DNA of 64,000 nucleotides from Methylibium rhizosphaerae (GTDB lineage: Bacteria; Pseudomonadota; Gammaproteobacteria; Burkholderiales; Burkholderiaceae_C), in assembly GCF_006386545.1 (NCBI RefSeq), contig NZ_SWAR01000022.1:27804-91803 (forward strand). The letters are read 5' to 3'. Below are positions 42,155-55,287 of the stretch, in pieces (positions within the stretch are counted from its first letter, which is position 1; every line of letters starts with the position of its first letter). The position numbers and the translations under genes are program-made. The notes under the pieces are model-generated. The model was given only the letters and a program-made list of their open reading frames with translations. It had not been told where the DNA came from and did no database searches.

Positions 42155-42232
42155 TACAATGAAGGCCCAACAAAGCAGTTGCCATACCTTTTTGTTGGAA
42201 GGCGCGTCACCGGTTTGACGTGCCTTTTTTTT
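42155..42232 (+). ncRNA. candidate small RNA or lepA leader RNA with intrinsic terminator
   Basis: A TACAAT -10 at 42155-42160 is followed about 40-70 bases later by two hairpins. CCAACAAA pairs with TTTGTTGG (about 42168-42198). AAGGCGCGTCA (42199-42209) pairs with TGACGTGCCTT (42216-42226), which runs directly into a T tract ending at 42232. This predicts a discrete RNA of about 66 nt starting near 42167, or a terminated leader 116 bp upstream of lepA. No good -35 is seen. Confidence 0.5.
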
Positions 42233-42348
42233 AGCTTCAACACGGCGCTGCCGCGCCTTCACATCGCGCGTCGCGGTGTGAGCTTTCGCTGCAACGGCCG
42301 CGCCGTTGAGTCTTCGTAGCGAAGGCTTGCTTCCCTCAGATCGTCTCC

Positions 42349-44156
<1,808 letters not shown>

Positions 44157-44157
<1 letters not shown>

Positions 44158-45122
44158 TGAGTTCTCTGACCGGACTTCTTTATGGCGCCCTCGCCGTTTA
44201 CCTGGGGGGCTGGTACCTGGGCAAATGGAGCGGCAACTTCTCGCTGCTGCTGTTCATCCTCACCCTGGTGACGCTGGCCTACTGGCTGGCTGAGCGCTTC
44301 CACTTCCTGCCCAGGCGGGTGGCTGCCGCCACGGCGCTCGAGTCGAATGACGCTGCGCGCCGCGCCGAGCTGGCGGCCAAAGGCATCACCAAGGTCGACG
44401 GCGATGTGGCGCAAGCCAGGGAACGCGTACTGGCGCAGCCCTGGTGGCTGGACTGGACCGCCGGGCTCTTCCCGGTGATCCTGGTGGTGTTCCTGCTGCG
44501 CTCGTTCCTGTTCGAGCCGTTCAAGATTCCCTCCGGCTCGATGATCCCGACGCTGCTGGTGGGCGACCTCATCCTGGTCAACAAGTACCACTACGGCATC
44601 CGCCTGCCGGTGATCAACAAGAAGATCATTGCGAACAACGAGCCTCAGCGCGGCGACGTGATGGTGTTCCGCTTCCCGAGCGATCCGAGCAAGGACTACA
44701 TCAAGCGCGTCGTCGGCCTGCCCGGCGACGAGGTGGCCTACCTGAACAAGAAGCTCGTCATCAACGGCCAGCCGGTGCCGTTGAAGTCATTGCCCGACTA
44801 CTACGACGATGACAGCGTGCGCTACACGCAGCAGTTCTCCGAGAAGCTCGGCAGCGTCGAGCACCGCGTCCTCACAGTCAACGATCGCCCGCCGTTCATT
44901 GCCGGCGTGACGGAGTTTCCCTTCCGCGAGAACTGCCGCTATAACGCCGAAGGCGTGACCTGCAAGGTGCCGCCCGGCCACTATTTCATGATGGGCGACA
45001 ACCGCGACAATTCCGAAGACTCCCGCTTCTGGGGCTTCGTGCCCGACGAAAACATCGTCGGCAAGGCATTTTTCGTGTGGATGAACTTCAGCAACCCCAA
45101 ACGCATCGGTGCGTTCAACTGA
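44157..45122 (+). CDS. lepB: signal peptidase I
   Basis: 321-residue inner-membrane protease that removes Sec and Tat signal peptides. Two N-terminal helices (about 5-45 and 102-120) precede the Ser-Lys dyad: S128 in PSGSMIPTLLVGD and K183 in DYIKRVVGLPGD. The MGDNRDNSEDSRFWG box is intact. It is coupled to lepA, and a small pilin-like protein follows. Confidence 0.97.
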
Positions 45123-45167
45123 ACTGACGACACCGTGATGCACAACGATTCGACGAGGAGCGTTTCG

Positions 45168-45542
45168 ATGAGCCCAGCCGCGCTGCCGAACCACCCTTCC
45201 CGCCAGCGGGGCGTGACGCTGATCGGCTTGCTCTTCTGGGCCGTGATCATCGCGTTCGTCGCCTTGCTCGTCATGCGTGTGGTACCCACGCTCAACGAAT
45301 ACTTCACCATCCAGAAAGCGGTGAACAAGGTCGCGAAGGAAGGGGGGACCACGGTGCCCGAGATACGCGCCGCCTTCGAAAAGACCAAGCAGATCGAGTA
45401 TTCGATCGCGTCCATCTCCGGGGCCGATCTCGAGGTCAGCAAGGAGAACGACAAGATCGTCGTCAAGTTCGCCTACGACAAGGAAATCGAGCTCTTCGAG
45501 CCGGTTTACCTGGTCATCAAGTACCGCGGGCAGTCCAAGTAG
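45168..45542 (+). CDS. DUF4845-type small membrane protein
   Basis: 124-residue protein with one N-terminal hydrophobic helix in a type IV pilin-like setting (RQRGVTLIGLLFWAVIIAFVALLVM-like; the G-V-T-L-I-G-L motif resembles a prepilin cleavage site). A periplasmic alpha/beta domain of about 85 residues follows. Family members lie between lepB and rnc in betaproteobacteria. The ATG at 45168 has GAGGAG 7 bp upstream; the GTG at 45135 lacks such support. Function unknown. Confidence 0.8.
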   Translation: MSPAALPNHPSRQRGVTLIGLLFWAVIIAFVALLVMRVVPTLNEYFTIQKAVNKVAKEGGTTVPEIRAAFEKTKQIEYSIASISGADLEVSKENDKIVVKFAYDKEIELFEPVYLVIKYRGQSK

Positions 45543-45574
45543 CCCTTCGCCCGGTTCGACCCGGGCCCGTCCCC

Positions 45575-46255
45575 TTGAATGCCGATCTGAACGCCCTGCA
45601 ACAGCGACTGGGGCACAGCTTTGCGACCCCTGCGCTGCTGCGGCGTGCGCTCACCCACAAGAGCTTCGGCAGCGAGCACAACGAACGGCTCGAATTCCTC
45701 GGCGATGCGGTGCTCAATCTCACCATCTCCGAACTGCTCTTCCAGCACTTCGGAGACTCCAGCGAAGGCGACCTGACCCGCGTGCGCGCGCATCTCGTGC
45801 GCGAAGACACCTTGCAGCGGCTTGCCCGGGAGCTCGAGTTCGGGACGGCGCTGCGCCTGAGCGAAGGTGAGGCGCGCGGCGGCGGCGCGGGCAGGCCGTC
45901 GATACTGGCCGATGCCTTCGAGGCCGTGCTGGGTGCCGTGTACCTCGATGGCGGTTTCGAGGCGGCCCGGGCGCTCGTGCTCCGCCTGTTCAGGCCGCTG
46001 GTCGCGCAGACGGTGGCCGAGACCTGGACGAAGGACGCCAAGACCGAGCTCCAGGAATGGCTGCAGGCTCGCCGCGAAGCGGTGCCTGTCTACCGCATCG
46101 ACTCCACCCGCGGCCGCCAGCACGACCAGACCTTCGTGGTCATCTGCAGCGTGCCGGCGCACGGGCTGGAAGTGTCGGGGGAGGGGCGTTCGCGGCGCGC
46201 TGCCGAACAGGAAGCGGCACGTGCTGCACTGGCTAAACTGAAATCGACACCATGA
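45575..46255 (+). CDS. rnc: ribonuclease III
   Basis: 226-residue dsRNA endonuclease. [12 protein letters not shown] is the catalytic signature, with [15 protein letters not shown]. The dsRBD ([18 protein letters not shown] ... [21 protein letters not shown]) is C-terminal. The likely start is TTG at 45575, because no in-frame ATG exists before the conserved N-terminus. It overlaps era by ATGA. Confidence 0.95.
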   Translation: MNADLNALQQRLGHSFATPALLRRALTHKSFGSEHNERLEFLGDAVLNLTISELLFQHFGDSSEGDLTRVRAHLVREDTLQRLARELEFGTALRLSEGEARGGGAGRPSILADAFEAVLGAVYLDGGFEAARALVLRLFRPLVAQTVAETWTKDAKTELQEWLQARREAVPVYRIDSTRGRQHDQTFVVICSVPAHGLEVSGEGRSRRAAEQEAARAALAKLKSTP

Positions 46256-47202
46256 GCGACCCTTCATCCCCCACTCCCGAGACCGAGCCTGCCGGCGAAG
46301 CGGTGCAGCAACAAGCGCGCTGCGGCCTGGTCGCCATCGTCGGGCGGCCGAACGTCGGCAAGTCCACGCTGCTCAACGCCCTGGTCGGCCAGAAGGTCAG
46401 CATCACCTCGCGCAAGGCGCAAACCACCCGCCACCGCATCACCGGCATCCGCACGGTGGACGATGCGCAGTTCGTGTTCGTCGACACGCCCGGCTTCCAG
46501 ACCAAGCACGGCACGGCCCTCAACCGCACGCTCAACCGCACCGTGCAGGGCGTGCTGGCCGATGTGGACGTGATCCTCTTCATCGTCGAGGCAGGCCGCT
46601 TCGGGCTGGACGATGCCAAGGTGCTGGCGCTGATGCAGACCGAGGCGATGAAGCACAAGCCGGTGATCCTGGTGGCCAACAAGCTCGACCAGGTGCACCG
46701 GCGCGCCGAACTCGCGCCGTGGCTGCAAGGCATGCAGCAGCGCCACTCGTTTGCCGAGTTCGTGCCGCTGTCTGCCAGGAAGGACGATGACGTGAAGCGC
46801 CTGCTCGCGATCGTGCGGCCCTACCTGCCGGAGCAACCCTGGTTCTACGACGAAGAAGCACTCACCGACCGCAGTGAACGCTTCCTCGCCAGCGAGCTGA
46901 TCCGCGAGAAGCTCTTCCGTCTCACCGGCGACGAGCTGCCCTACACCTCCACCGTCGTGATCGACGAGTTCAAGGAAGAAGGCAACCTGCGCCGCATTGC
47001 CGCCACCATCATCGTCGAGCGCGACGCGCACAAGGGCATGGTCATCGGCGACAAGGGCGAGCGGCTCAAGCGCATCGGCACCGAGGCCCGTACCGAACTC
47101 GAGAAGCTGATGGACGCGAAGGTCTTCCTCGAGCTGTGGGTGAAGGTGCGCTCGGGCTGGGCCGACGACGAGGAACGCCTGCGGACCTACGGCTACGAGT
47201 AG
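46252..47202 (+). CDS. era: GTPase Era
   Basis: 316-residue GTPase for 16S rRNA maturation. [18 protein letters not shown] is G1, DTPGFQ is G3 and ANKLDQV is G4. The C-terminal KH domain includes [27 protein letters not shown]. The rnc-era-recO order is the usual bacterial arrangement. Confidence 0.97.
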   Translation: MSDPSSPTPETEPAGEAVQQQARCGLVAIVGRPNVGKSTLLNALVGQKVSITSRKAQTTRHRITGIRTVDDAQFVFVDTPGFQTKHGTALNRTLNRTVQGVLADVDVILFIVEAGRFGLDDAKVLALMQTEAMKHKPVILVANKLDQVHRRAELAPWLQGMQQRHSFAEFVPLSARKDDDVKRLLAIVRPYLPEQPWFYDEEALTDRSERFLASELIREKLFRLTGDELPYTSTVVIDEFKEEGNLRRIAATIIVERDAHKGMVIGDKGERLKRIGTEARTELEKLMDAKVFLELWVKVRSGWADDEERLRTYGYE

Positions 47203-47207
47203 CACGG

Positions 47208-47972
47208 ATGGCCCAGCGTGCGCCAACCGCCGCCTACGTGCTGCATCGCTACGACTGGAGCGAGACCAGCCTGATTCTCGACCTGTTCACGCGCGACCAG
47301 GGCCGCGTGGCGGTGGTCGCAAAGGGTGCCAAGCGGCCGTATTCGCAGCTGCGCGCGGTGCTGCTGCCGTTCCAGCGGCTGCTGGCCCACTACGGCCGGC
47401 GAGCCGCCGACGACAACAGCCAGGCCGAGGTGCACACGCTCAAGTCGGCCGAATGGGCCGGCGGCGGGCCCATGCTGAGCGGTGCTGCCCTGCTGAGCGG
47501 CTTCTACCTCAACGAGCTGCTCATGAAGCTGCTGGCGCGCAGCGACGCCCACCCGGTGCTGTTCGACGCCTATGCCCAGACGCTGCCGCTGCTGGCGGCC
47601 GGGCAGGACGACGTGGCCGAAGCCGGCCTTCGCGCCTTCGAGCTGGTGCTGCTGCGCGAGCTCGGGCTGCTGCCCGACCTGGCGCTGGTGACGCTCACGC
47701 AGCAGCCGCTGCGCGAGGGCGCCGCCTACGTGCTGCGGCCGGAGTCCGGCGTGGGCCCGGCCTCTGCCGGCGAGGCGGGCATCGCGGCCGACACCCTGCA
47801 AGCGCTGCAGGCGGCGCTCGACGCCCGCAGCCAGCCCGCGCTGCAGCGGGCCGCAGCCCTGGCATTGCCGGAGCTCAAGCTGCAGCTGCGGGCGCTGCTT
47901 CACTATCATCTGGGCTCCTCGCCACTGCACACGCGCAAGGTGGCGCTCGACGTGCAGAAGCTGCTCGAATGA
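47208..47972 (+). CDS. recO: DNA repair protein RecO
   Basis: 254-residue RecO, which helps load RecA on SSB-coated DNA. The N-terminal OB domain (AYVLHRYDWSETSLILDLFTRDQG, VVAKGAKRPYSQLRAVLLPF) and the central helical part (SGFYLNELLMKLLARSD) are conserved. Zn-binding cysteines are absent, as in many proteobacterial forms. The ATG at 47208, 6 bp after era, is chosen. Confidence 0.94.
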   Translation: MAQRAPTAAYVLHRYDWSETSLILDLFTRDQGRVAVVAKGAKRPYSQLRAVLLPFQRLLAHYGRRAADDNSQAEVHTLKSAEWAGGGPMLSGAALLSGFYLNELLMKLLARSDAHPVLFDAYAQTLPLLAAGQDDVAEAGLRAFELVLLRELGLLPDLALVTLTQQPLREGAAYVLRPESGVGPASAGEAGIAADTLQALQAALDARSQPALQRAAALALPELKLQLRALLHYHLGSSPLHTRKVALDVQKLLE

Positions 47973-47994
47973 ACCCTACACACAGGCGCATCCG

Positions 47995-48777
<783 letters not shown>

Positions 48778-48795
48778 GGCGCTTTGCGGCGGATC

Positions 48796-49191
48796 ATGAT
48801 CTACGGCATCGGCACCGACATCTGCGACATCCGCCGCATCGCCAGCACGCTGGAGCGGCGCGGTGAACGTTTTGCGCAGAAGGTCCTGGGCGAGCGCGAA
48901 CTCGAAGTCTGGCGTGCTCGCAGCGCACGGGCCGCATCGCGCGGCCTGGCCTACCTCGCCACCCGCTTTTCCGCCAAGGAAGCCTTCTCGAAGGCCATTG
49001 GCATGGGCATGCGCATGCCGATGACCTGGCGCTCCTGCGAGATCCTCAACGTGCCCGGCGGCAAGCCGGTGATCCACCTCAACGGTGAACTCGCCGCATG
49101 GTTTGCCGAGCGGCGCCTGCGCGCCCACGTCAGCGTGACCGACGAAACCGACTACGCCACCGCCTTCGTGGTGGTCGAAACGAATGACTGA
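48796..49191 (+). CDS. acpS: holo-ACP synthase
   Basis: 131-residue phosphopantetheinyl transferase. [15 protein letters not shown] carries the Mg-binding Asp, and [17 protein letters not shown] the catalytic Glu/Lys. It converts apo-ACP to holo-ACP. The ATG at 48796 is preferred over the TTG at 48784 because the family starts directly at this Met. It overlaps nagZ by 8 bp. Confidence 0.96.
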   Translation: MIYGIGTDICDIRRIASTLERRGERFAQKVLGERELEVWRARSARAASRGLAYLATRFSAKEAFSKAIGMGMRMPMTWRSCEILNVPGGKPVIHLNGELAAWFAERRLRAHVSVTDETDYATAFVVVETND

Positions 49192-50242
49192 CACCATCGC
49201 CCATGCACCGGTGATCCTCGACATCGCCGGCACCGCCCTCAACGACGACGACCGTCGCCGCCTGCAGCATCCGCTCACCGGCGGCCTGATCTTCTTCACC
49301 CGCAACTGGGTGAGCCGCCAGCAAATCACCGAGATCACGGCCGAGGCGAAGTCCATCCGCCCGGACCTGCTCATCACCATCGACCATGAAGGCGGGCGCG
49401 TGCAGCGTTTCCGCACCGACGGCTTCACTCACCTGCCGGCGGCGCGCCGCTTCGGCGAACTCTGGATGCGCGACGCGATGCGGGCGACAGATGCCGCCAG
49501 TGCCGCCGGCTACGTGCTCGGCAGCGAGCTGCGCGCCTGCGGCGTGGACCTGAGCTGGGCGCCGGTGGTGGATCTCGACCACGGCCGCAGCGAGGTGGTG
49601 GGTGACCGGGCCTACCATCGCGACCCGCGCGTGGCGACCCTGCTGGCCAAGAGCGTGATGCACGGCCTGCTGCTGGCCGGCATGCACAACTGCGGCAAGC
49701 ACTTCCCGGCCCACGGCTATGCCATCGCCGACTCGCACGTCGCCCGCGCGGTGGACGACCGCACGCTCGAAGAGATCCTTGCCGAAGACGCCATGCCGTA
49801 CGACTGGCTCTCCAGCACGCTCACCTGCGTGATGCCCGCCCACGTGACCTTCCCGAAGGTCGATGCCATGCCCGCCGGCTTTTCGGCCCGCTGGCTGAAG
49901 GACATCCTGCGCGGGCAGTTCGGCTACACCGGTGCCATCTGCTGCGACGACCTCAGCATGGAAGGCGCACGGGTGGCGGGCAGCGCGGTCGAAGGCGGCA
50001 TTGCGGCGCTCAATGCCGGCTGCGACATGGTGCTGCTGTGCAACCAGTCCAAGGTCGACGGCGGCAAGCCGGTCGACGTGCTGCTCGACGGCCTGCAGGA
50101 CGCGCTGGACCGCGGCCTCTGGCAGGCCGATGCCGGCAGCGAGGCGCGCCGGCTCGCGCTGCTGCCGCAGACCGAGCCGCTCGCATGGGACGAGCTGATG
50201 CACCAGCCGCAGTACCAGCGGGCGCTCGAGCTGCTGCCCTGA
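49184..50242 (+). CDS. nagZ: beta-N-acetylhexosaminidase NagZ
   Basis: 352-residue GH3 enzyme that cleaves GlcNAc from anhydromuropeptides in peptidoglycan recycling. [10 protein letters not shown] is at about 67-76. [14 protein letters not shown] holds the catalytic His/Asp (normally KHFPGHG; here Gly is replaced by Ala). DDLSMEGA near 265 carries the nucleophile Asp. Cytoplasmic. It ends the lepA-to-nagZ run. Confidence 0.95.
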   Translation: MTDTIAHAPVILDIAGTALNDDDRRRLQHPLTGGLIFFTRNWVSRQQITEITAEAKSIRPDLLITIDHEGGRVQRFRTDGFTHLPAARRFGELWMRDAMRATDAASAAGYVLGSELRACGVDLSWAPVVDLDHGRSEVVGDRAYHRDPRVATLLAKSVMHGLLLAGMHNCGKHFPAHGYAIADSHVARAVDDRTLEEILAEDAMPYDWLSSTLTCVMPAHVTFPKVDAMPAGFSARWLKDILRGQFGYTGAICCDDLSMEGARVAGSAVEGGIAALNAGCDMVLLCNQSKVDGGKPVDVLLDGLQDALDRGLWQADAGSEARRLALLPQTEPLAWDELMHQPQYQRALELLP

Positions 50243-50420
50243 CCATACCCGCCGCCGGAAAACGGAACCGGTTCCACCGTTCACCCCGGCGCAAGCGCCG
50301 CTGGTCGGTTCGCCCTGCCGGCGGCGAGTGATTCCCTCCTACGATGAATCCGACGGGTCCCGTCGGCGAGCAGTCCTGTCGCAGGGCTCGGCGCTCACCT
50401 CTCATCGACAAGGGACTGAC

Positions 50421-51566
50421 ATGACAGGAAGACTGCGACATCTCCTGGCCCTCGCACTGGGCCTCTTCTGCGGCCAGCTGGCTTTCGCGCAGGGCTGGCA
50501 GCTCGTCTGGCAGGACGAATTCCACGGCAGCATCAGCCCCGACTGGGTGTTCGAGACCGGCAACGGCACCAACGGCTGGGGCAACAACGAACTGCAGTAC
50601 TACCGGCGCGAGAACGCCACCGTCGAGAACGATGCGCTCGTCATCACCGCCCGGCGCGAGGACTTCGGCGGGTTCCGCTACACGTCCGCGCGCATGAAGA
50701 CGCAGGGCAGAAAAAGCTTCAAGTACGGCCGCATCGAGGCTCGCATCGCGCTGCCCGCCAAGCTGGGCACATGGCCGGCGTTCTGGATGCTGGGCAGCAA
50801 CATCGGCAGCGTCGGCTGGCCCGCCTCGGGCGAGATCGACGTGATGGAGCAGGTCAACACCAGCAGCGAGGTCCACGGCACCGTGCACTGGCGGGCCGAC
50901 AACGGCAGCCATGCGTCCTACGGCGGGCGTACCGGCACCAGCGTCACGAACTACCACGTCTATGCGGTCGAGTGGGACGCGAAGTTCATCCGCTGGTTCG
51001 TCGACGGCCAGCAGTACCACGTCATCGACATCACCAACAACGCCGGCGGCACCGAGGAGTTCCACAAGGACTTCTTCCTGCTGCTCAACATGGCGGTGGG
51101 CGGCAACTGGCCCGGCTTCAACGTCGACGAAAGCGCGTTGCCGGCACGCATGCACGTCGACTACGTGCGGGTCTATCAACTGCAGGCGCCCGGTACGGCC
51201 ATCACCCTGGAGGCCGAGCGGTTCGCGGTCATGCAGGGCGTGCAGGCCGAAGCCTGCTCCGAAGGCGGGCAGAACCTCGGCTGGATCGATGCCGGCGACT
51301 GGGTCGTGTGGGATGTGAACGTCCCGGAAAGCGGCACCTACACCGTGCAATACCGCGTCGCGAGCCTCGGCGGCGGCGGTGTCATCCAGCTCGAGCGGGC
51401 CGGCGGCAGCCCGGTGTACGGCAGCGTGTACGTGCCGGCCACCGGCGGCTGGCAGAACTGGACGACGGTGTCGCACCAGGTGCAGCTCGCGGCCGGCCAG
51501 CAACAGATCGCGGTGAAGGCGCTGGTGGGGGGCTGGAACCTCAACTGGCTGAAGATCAGCCGCTGA
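50421..51566 (+). CDS. secreted GH16 beta-1,3-glucanase with CBM6
   Basis: 381-residue secreted enzyme. The signal peptide ends at about residue 24 (GQLAFAQG). The GH16 core has WQDEFHG, FKYGRIEARIALP and SGEIDVMEQV (E138 nucleophile, D140, E143 acid/base, the GH16 signature), then YAVEWD and the laminarinase-type FFLLLNMAVGGNWPG. From about residue 252 a CBM6 domain (ITLEAERF, GWIDAGDWVVWDV, WQNWTTV) would bind beta-glucan. It is placed among housekeeping genes with its own leader, so it is probably an accessory insertion. An AGGGA lies near the ATG. Confidence 0.92.
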   Translation: MTGRLRHLLALALGLFCGQLAFAQGWQLVWQDEFHGSISPDWVFETGNGTNGWGNNELQYYRRENATVENDALVITARREDFGGFRYTSARMKTQGRKSFKYGRIEARIALPAKLGTWPAFWMLGSNIGSVGWPASGEIDVMEQVNTSSEVHGTVHWRADNGSHASYGGRTGTSVTNYHVYAVEWDAKFIRWFVDGQQYHVIDITNNAGGTEEFHKDFFLLLNMAVGGNWPGFNVDESALPARMHVDYVRVYQLQAPGTAITLEAERFAVMQGVQAEACSEGGQNLGWIDAGDWVVWDVNVPESGTYTVQYRVASLGGGGVIQLERAGGSPVYGSVYVPATGGWQNWTTVSHQVQLAAGQQQIAVKALVGGWNLNWLKISR

Positions 51567-51583
51567 GCCGCTGAGGCCGGCCC

Positions 51584-51627
51584 CAAGAAAAAACGCCGCC
51601 GGGCGCAAGCCGGGCGGCGTTTGTTTT
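51584..51627. terminator. bidirectional terminator between GH16 gene and rne
   Basis: AAACGCCGCC (51591-51600) pairs with GGCGGCGTTT (51613-51622), with A-rich sequence on the left and T-rich on the right, so it can act for both convergent genes. Confidence 0.85.
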
Positions 51628-51648
51628 TCTGCGGCATTCGCCGCAGCG

Positions 51649-54600
51649 TCACTGCGGTGCCTGCTGGCCCGGCGCCGTGTCGAACGGCAGCTTGAACTGC
51701 GAGAGATCCTTGCGGGTCTCGACCAGCACGAGCGGGCCTTCGTCGATCGCGACGACCGGCTTCGGTTCGCGCGGCACGCGGATCGGGCGCGGCTCGTTGG
51801 CAATGGCTTCCTGGGCCGTGCGGACCTTGTCGGGGTCGGAATTGACCCACTGCAGGCCGGCCGAGTCGGCCACCGCGGCCAGTTCGGCCAGCGGCAGCAC
51901 GAAGGGCTCGGCCTTGGCCAGCACCACCGGCGCCGGAGCTTCGGTGACGATGGGCTCCGGCACGAGGGCGCTCACGGAAGCAGCAGCGGCGGCAGGGGCT
52001 GCTGCAGTGACGCCGGCTTCCGCGATCGCCACTTCCGCGGCGGCCTCGGGTGCGGCGCCGGCTTCGGCTTCGGTGCCGTCGCGCTCGCGGCGTTCGCGGC
52101 GGAAGCGATCGCGTCCGCGGCCACGGCGGCGGCCGCCTTCGCGTTCGCCGTCCTCGCCTTCGGCGGCAGCGGCCGGTTCGGCGCCTTCAACCGCGTCGGC
52201 TGCGGCCACGGAAGCCGTGGCCGGGGACTGGCTGCCGTCTTCCCACCAGGCACCGCCGGCCGAGGGCGCGGCAGCTGCGGCCTCGGGGGCTGGGCGGGCT
52301 TCGTCGGTTCCGGCATCGGCGTCTTGAACGTCGGCGGTTGCGGCGGCGCCTTCTGCGCGCTCACCACCGCGATCGCGACCGCCACGACGGCGGCGACGAC
52401 GGCCGCCCTGGCGTTCCGCGCCTTCGCCTTCGGCGCCAGCGTCGGCACCGGGCACGGTGTCGACAAAGGCCTGTGCGGTGGCTTCCGTCAGCTCTTCGGG
52501 AGCGGCCTGCGGCGCTGCTTCGCGCGGCGGACGTTCGCCGCGCTGCTGGCCGCGTCGGCCCTCGCCGCGTTCCGTGCGCTCACCGCGCTCTGCACGTTCT
52601 CCGCGCTCTGCGCGTTCACCGCGTTCGCCACGCTCCGCGCGATCGCCCCCACGGTCACCGCGATCGCCGCGCGGTGCGCGCTCCTCGCGGGCTCCAGCTT
52701 CCTTGCCGCCGGCTTCAGCCGACTCGGCGCGGTCACCACGTTCCCCGCGGCGGCCCCGGCCCTCGCTGCGCTGCTGTTCGCCACGGCGGCCATCGCCACC
52801 GCGCTCGCCACGCTCGCCTCGTTCACCGCGCTGGCCGTCGCGGCCACCACGGCGGCCGCGGCCGTCGCGTTCCTTTTCGGCCTTGCCGGCGGTTCCGCCG
52901 GCAGCAGGCGCCGCAGCCGGAGCCGGTGCGGGCGCCGGCTCGGCGGCGCCGCCGCCACCCAGCAGCTTCTTGAACCAGCCGAAGAAGCCGCCCCCGGCCG
53001 GCACCGGGGCCGCCACCACCGGCGGCGTGGCCACCGGGGCGGGGGCCGGAGCGGGTGCCGGCTTGGGCGGCGCGATCGGCGCCGGCTCGTCGGGCAGCAC
53101 GCCCTTGATCACCGGCTCCTGCTTGGGCTTGAGCTTTTCGCGGCGGGTGATGCCGACCTCTTCGTCCGGCTCCTCGATCATCGAGTAGCTGGCCTGCAGG
53201 TTCTCGAGGCGCGGGTCGTCGTGGCGCAGGCGCTCGAGCTTGTAGTTCGGCGTTTCGAGGTGCTTGTTGGGCACCAGCAGCACGGTCACGCGCTGCTTGA
53301 GTTCGATCTTGGTGATCTCGGTGCGCTTCTCGTTGAGCAGGAAGGAGGTCACTTCCACCGGCACCTGCACGTGCACGGCGGCGGTGTTCTCCTTCATCGA
53401 CTCTTCCTGGATGATGCGCAGGATCTGCAGCGCCGACGACTCGGTGTCGCGGATGTGGCCGGTGCCGTTGCAGCGCGGGCAGGTGATGTGCGAGCCCTCG
53501 CTGAGCGCCGGGCGCAGGCGCTGGCGGCTCAGTTCGAGCAGGCCGAACTTGCTGATGGAGCTGAACTGCACTCGGGCGCGGTCGGTGCGCAGCGCGTCGC
53601 GCAGGCGCTGCTCGACCTCGCGGCGGTTCTTGGACTCCTCCATGTCGATGAAGTCCACCACGATGAGGCCGCCCAGGTCGCGCAGGCGCATCTGGCGCGC
53701 AATCTCATCGGCCGCCTCGAGGTTGGTGCGGGTGGCGGTCTCTTCGATGTCGCCGCCACGGGTGGCGCGCGCAGAGTTCACGTCCACCGCCACCAGGGCC
53801 TCGGTGTGGTCGATCACGATGGCGCCGCCCGAGGGCAGGTTCACCGTGCGCGAGAAGGCGGTCTCGATCTGGTGCTCGATCTGGAAGCGGCTGAACAGCG
53901 CCGCGTCGTCGCGGTAGCGCTTCACGCGATTGGCCGTCTCCGGCATCACGTGGTTCATGAACTGCTTGGCCTGCTCGTAGATGTCGTCGGTGTCGATCAG
54001 GATCTCACCGATGTCGGCCGTGAAGTAGTCGCGGATCGCGCGGATCACCAGCGACGATTCCTGGTAGATCAGGAAGGCGCCCTTGCCGGCCTGGGCCGCG
54101 CCGTCGATGGCGGTCCACAGCTTGAGCATGTAGTTCAGGTCCCACTGCAGCTCGGCAGCGGAGCGGCCGATGCCGGCGGTGCGGGCGATCAGGCTCATGC
54201 CCTTGGGGTATTCGAGCTGGTCGAGGGCTTCCTTCAGCTCCTCGCGGTCTTCGCCTTCGATGCGGCGCGACACGCCGCCGCCGCGCGGGTTGTTGGGCAT
54301 GAGCACCAGGTAGCGCCCGGCCAGCGACACGAAGGTGGTGAGCGCCGCGCCCTTGTTGCCGCGTTCTTCCTTTTCCACCTGGACCAGCAGTTCCTGGCCT
54401 TCCTTGATGGCGTCGTTGATCTTGGCGTTGCGGACGTCGGCGCCATCCTTGAAGTACTGGCGCGAGATTTCCTTGAAGGGCAGGAAGCCGTGGCGGTCTT
54501 CGCCGTAGTCGACGAAGCAGGCCTCGAGCGACGGTTCCACACGGGTGACGACCGCCTTGTAGATGTTGCCCTTGCGTTGCTCGCGGCCTTCGATTTCGGT

Positions 54601-54684
54601 CTCGAAGTCGAGCAGTTTCTGGCCATCGACGATGGCGAGGCGACGCTCCTCGGGCTGCGTCGCGTTGATCAGCATGCGTTTCAT
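51649..54684 (-). CDS. rne: ribonuclease E
   Basis: 1011-residue endoribonuclease. [21 protein letters not shown] starts the RNase H-like part, then come the S1 domain (about 37-119), the 5' sensor/DNase I-like catalytic core and the Zn-link CPRCNGTGH. The C-terminal half is low complexity and rich in Arg, Gly, Glu and Ala (about 600-1010), probably a disordered degradosome scaffold with RNA-binding arginine clusters. The ATG at 54684 follows GGGAG and is preferred over the GTG at 54690. It is preceded by an unusually long leader. Confidence 0.96.
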   Translation of the reverse strand: MKRMLINATQPEERRLAIVDGQKLLDFETEIEGREQRKGNIYKAVVTRVEPSLEACFVDYGEDRHGFLPFKEISRQYFKDGADVRNAKINDAIKEGQELLVQVEKEERGNKGAALTTFVSLAGRYLVLMPNNPRGGGVSRRIEGEDREELKEALDQLEYPKGMSLIARTAGIGRSAAELQWDLNYMLKLWTAIDGAAQAGKGAFLIYQESSLVIRAIRDYFTADIGEILIDTDDIYEQAKQFMNHVMPETANRVKRYRDDAALFSRFQIEHQIETAFSRTVNLPSGGAIVIDHTEALVAVDVNSARATRGGDIEETATRTNLEAADEIARQMRLRDLGGLIVVDFIDMEESKNRREVEQRLRDALRTDRARVQFSSISKFGLLELSRQRLRPALSEGSHITCPRCNGTGHIRDTESSALQILRIIQEESMKENTAAVHVQVPVEVTSFLLNEKRTEITKIELKQRVTVLLVPNKHLETPNYKLERLRHDDPRLENLQASYSMIEEPDEEVGITRREKLKPKQEPVIKGVLPDEPAPIAPPKPAPAPAPAPVATPPVVAAPVPAGGGFFGWFKKLLGGGGAAEPAPAPAPAAAPAAGGTAGKAEKERDGRGRRGGRDGQRGERGERGERGGDGRRGEQQRSEGRGRRGERGDRAESAEAGGKEAGAREERAPRGDRGDRGGDRAERGERGERAERGERAERGERTERGEGRRGQQRGERPPREAAPQAAPEELTEATAQAFVDTVPGADAGAEGEGAERQGGRRRRRRGGRDRGGERAEGAAATADVQDADAGTDEARPAPEAAAAAPSAGGAWWEDGSQSPATASVAAADAVEGAEPAAAAEGEDGEREGGRRRGRGRDRFRRERRERDGTEAEAGAAPEAAAEVAIAEAGVTAAAPAAAAASVSALVPEPIVTEAPAPVVLAKAEPFVLPLAELAAVADSAGLQWVNSDPDKVRTAQEAIANEPRPIRVPREPKPVVAIDEGPLVLVETRKDLSQFKLPFDTAPGQQAPQ
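52545..52900 (-). repeat. Arg-Gly-Glu/Asp low-complexity repeat inside rne
   Basis: Short imperfect hexamer-like units encoding RGER, RGDR and RAER runs fill this part of the gene. They explain the long spurious open frames on the other strand and look like expanded codons for a disordered RNA-binding tail. Confidence 0.7.
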
Positions 54685-55287
54685 GTGCACTCCCGTGCCG
54701 CCGCCTCCATGGGAAAGAGGTCAGGCGACACAAAACTCACGCCGCCAGCTCCGGTGCAACACCGGGCGGGCGACTCATCGATGCACGAAACAGCGTGAAA
54801 AACCGGAAGGAATCGCCCTGGACTTCAACAAGAGCCGCGAGGCTCAGCGGTGAAGCGTTGGCGCGTGCGTGGCAGTGGGAGAGGGACGTGCTCGGCGCAA
54901 CCATTGAGTGGAAAGCTGCACCCGGCCGGCACCGCGCTCGCGCCCAGCGGCGGTCGCCAGCCGCAAGGCTGCGACACACGCACGTGGGGGGAGGGGAACG
55001 GCCTCTGAGAACATCCGTTGGATCACTTGACGCGGGCGTCAGGCTGAAAAGACGGCTCGCTACTTTGAGCTGCTTTCGGCCTGGCGCCGGAAAACCTTGG
55101 TTTCTTGGTTCTTCTACGCTGGCTCTGCCGCTGGTTCGAACCGCCCGCCGCTCACCTTGGGAGCCGGCCTGACGGGACTTGACAGCGTTGCATCACCGGA
55201 TTTGCCGAAAGCGGATGGGCTTCGGCGACCACGAGCCCCGTAAGCTGACGGGTAAACTCAAGCAAATCAATCACTTACAGCGCAAAC
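54685..55287 (-). promoter_or_regulatory. long intergenic leader upstream of rne
   Basis: About 600 bp with no convincing gene. A perfect TATAAT lies on the minus strand (55305-55300), which would give rne a leader of about 600 nt. E. coli rne also has a long, autoregulatory leader. No -35 or rne5-like hairpin was identified with certainty. A short ORF at 54795-55172 (+) looks spurious. Confidence 0.4.

Noticed and set aside
42023..42319. 98-codon frame in the mucD-lepA gap
   Set aside because: Runs through the DnaA box and the terminator hairpin; no coding signal.
52560..52700. Repeats as a CRISPR array
   Set aside because: The repeats are short, irregular and coding within rne, with no spacers.
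52324..54798. 824-codon open frame on the + strand opposite rne
   Set aside because: A shadow of the high-GC, biased-codon rne gene; Ala/Leu/Val-rich composition and no recognised domain.
54795..55172. 125-codon + frame in the rne leader
   Set aside because: No recognisable domain, Arg-rich random composition, no ribosome-binding site.
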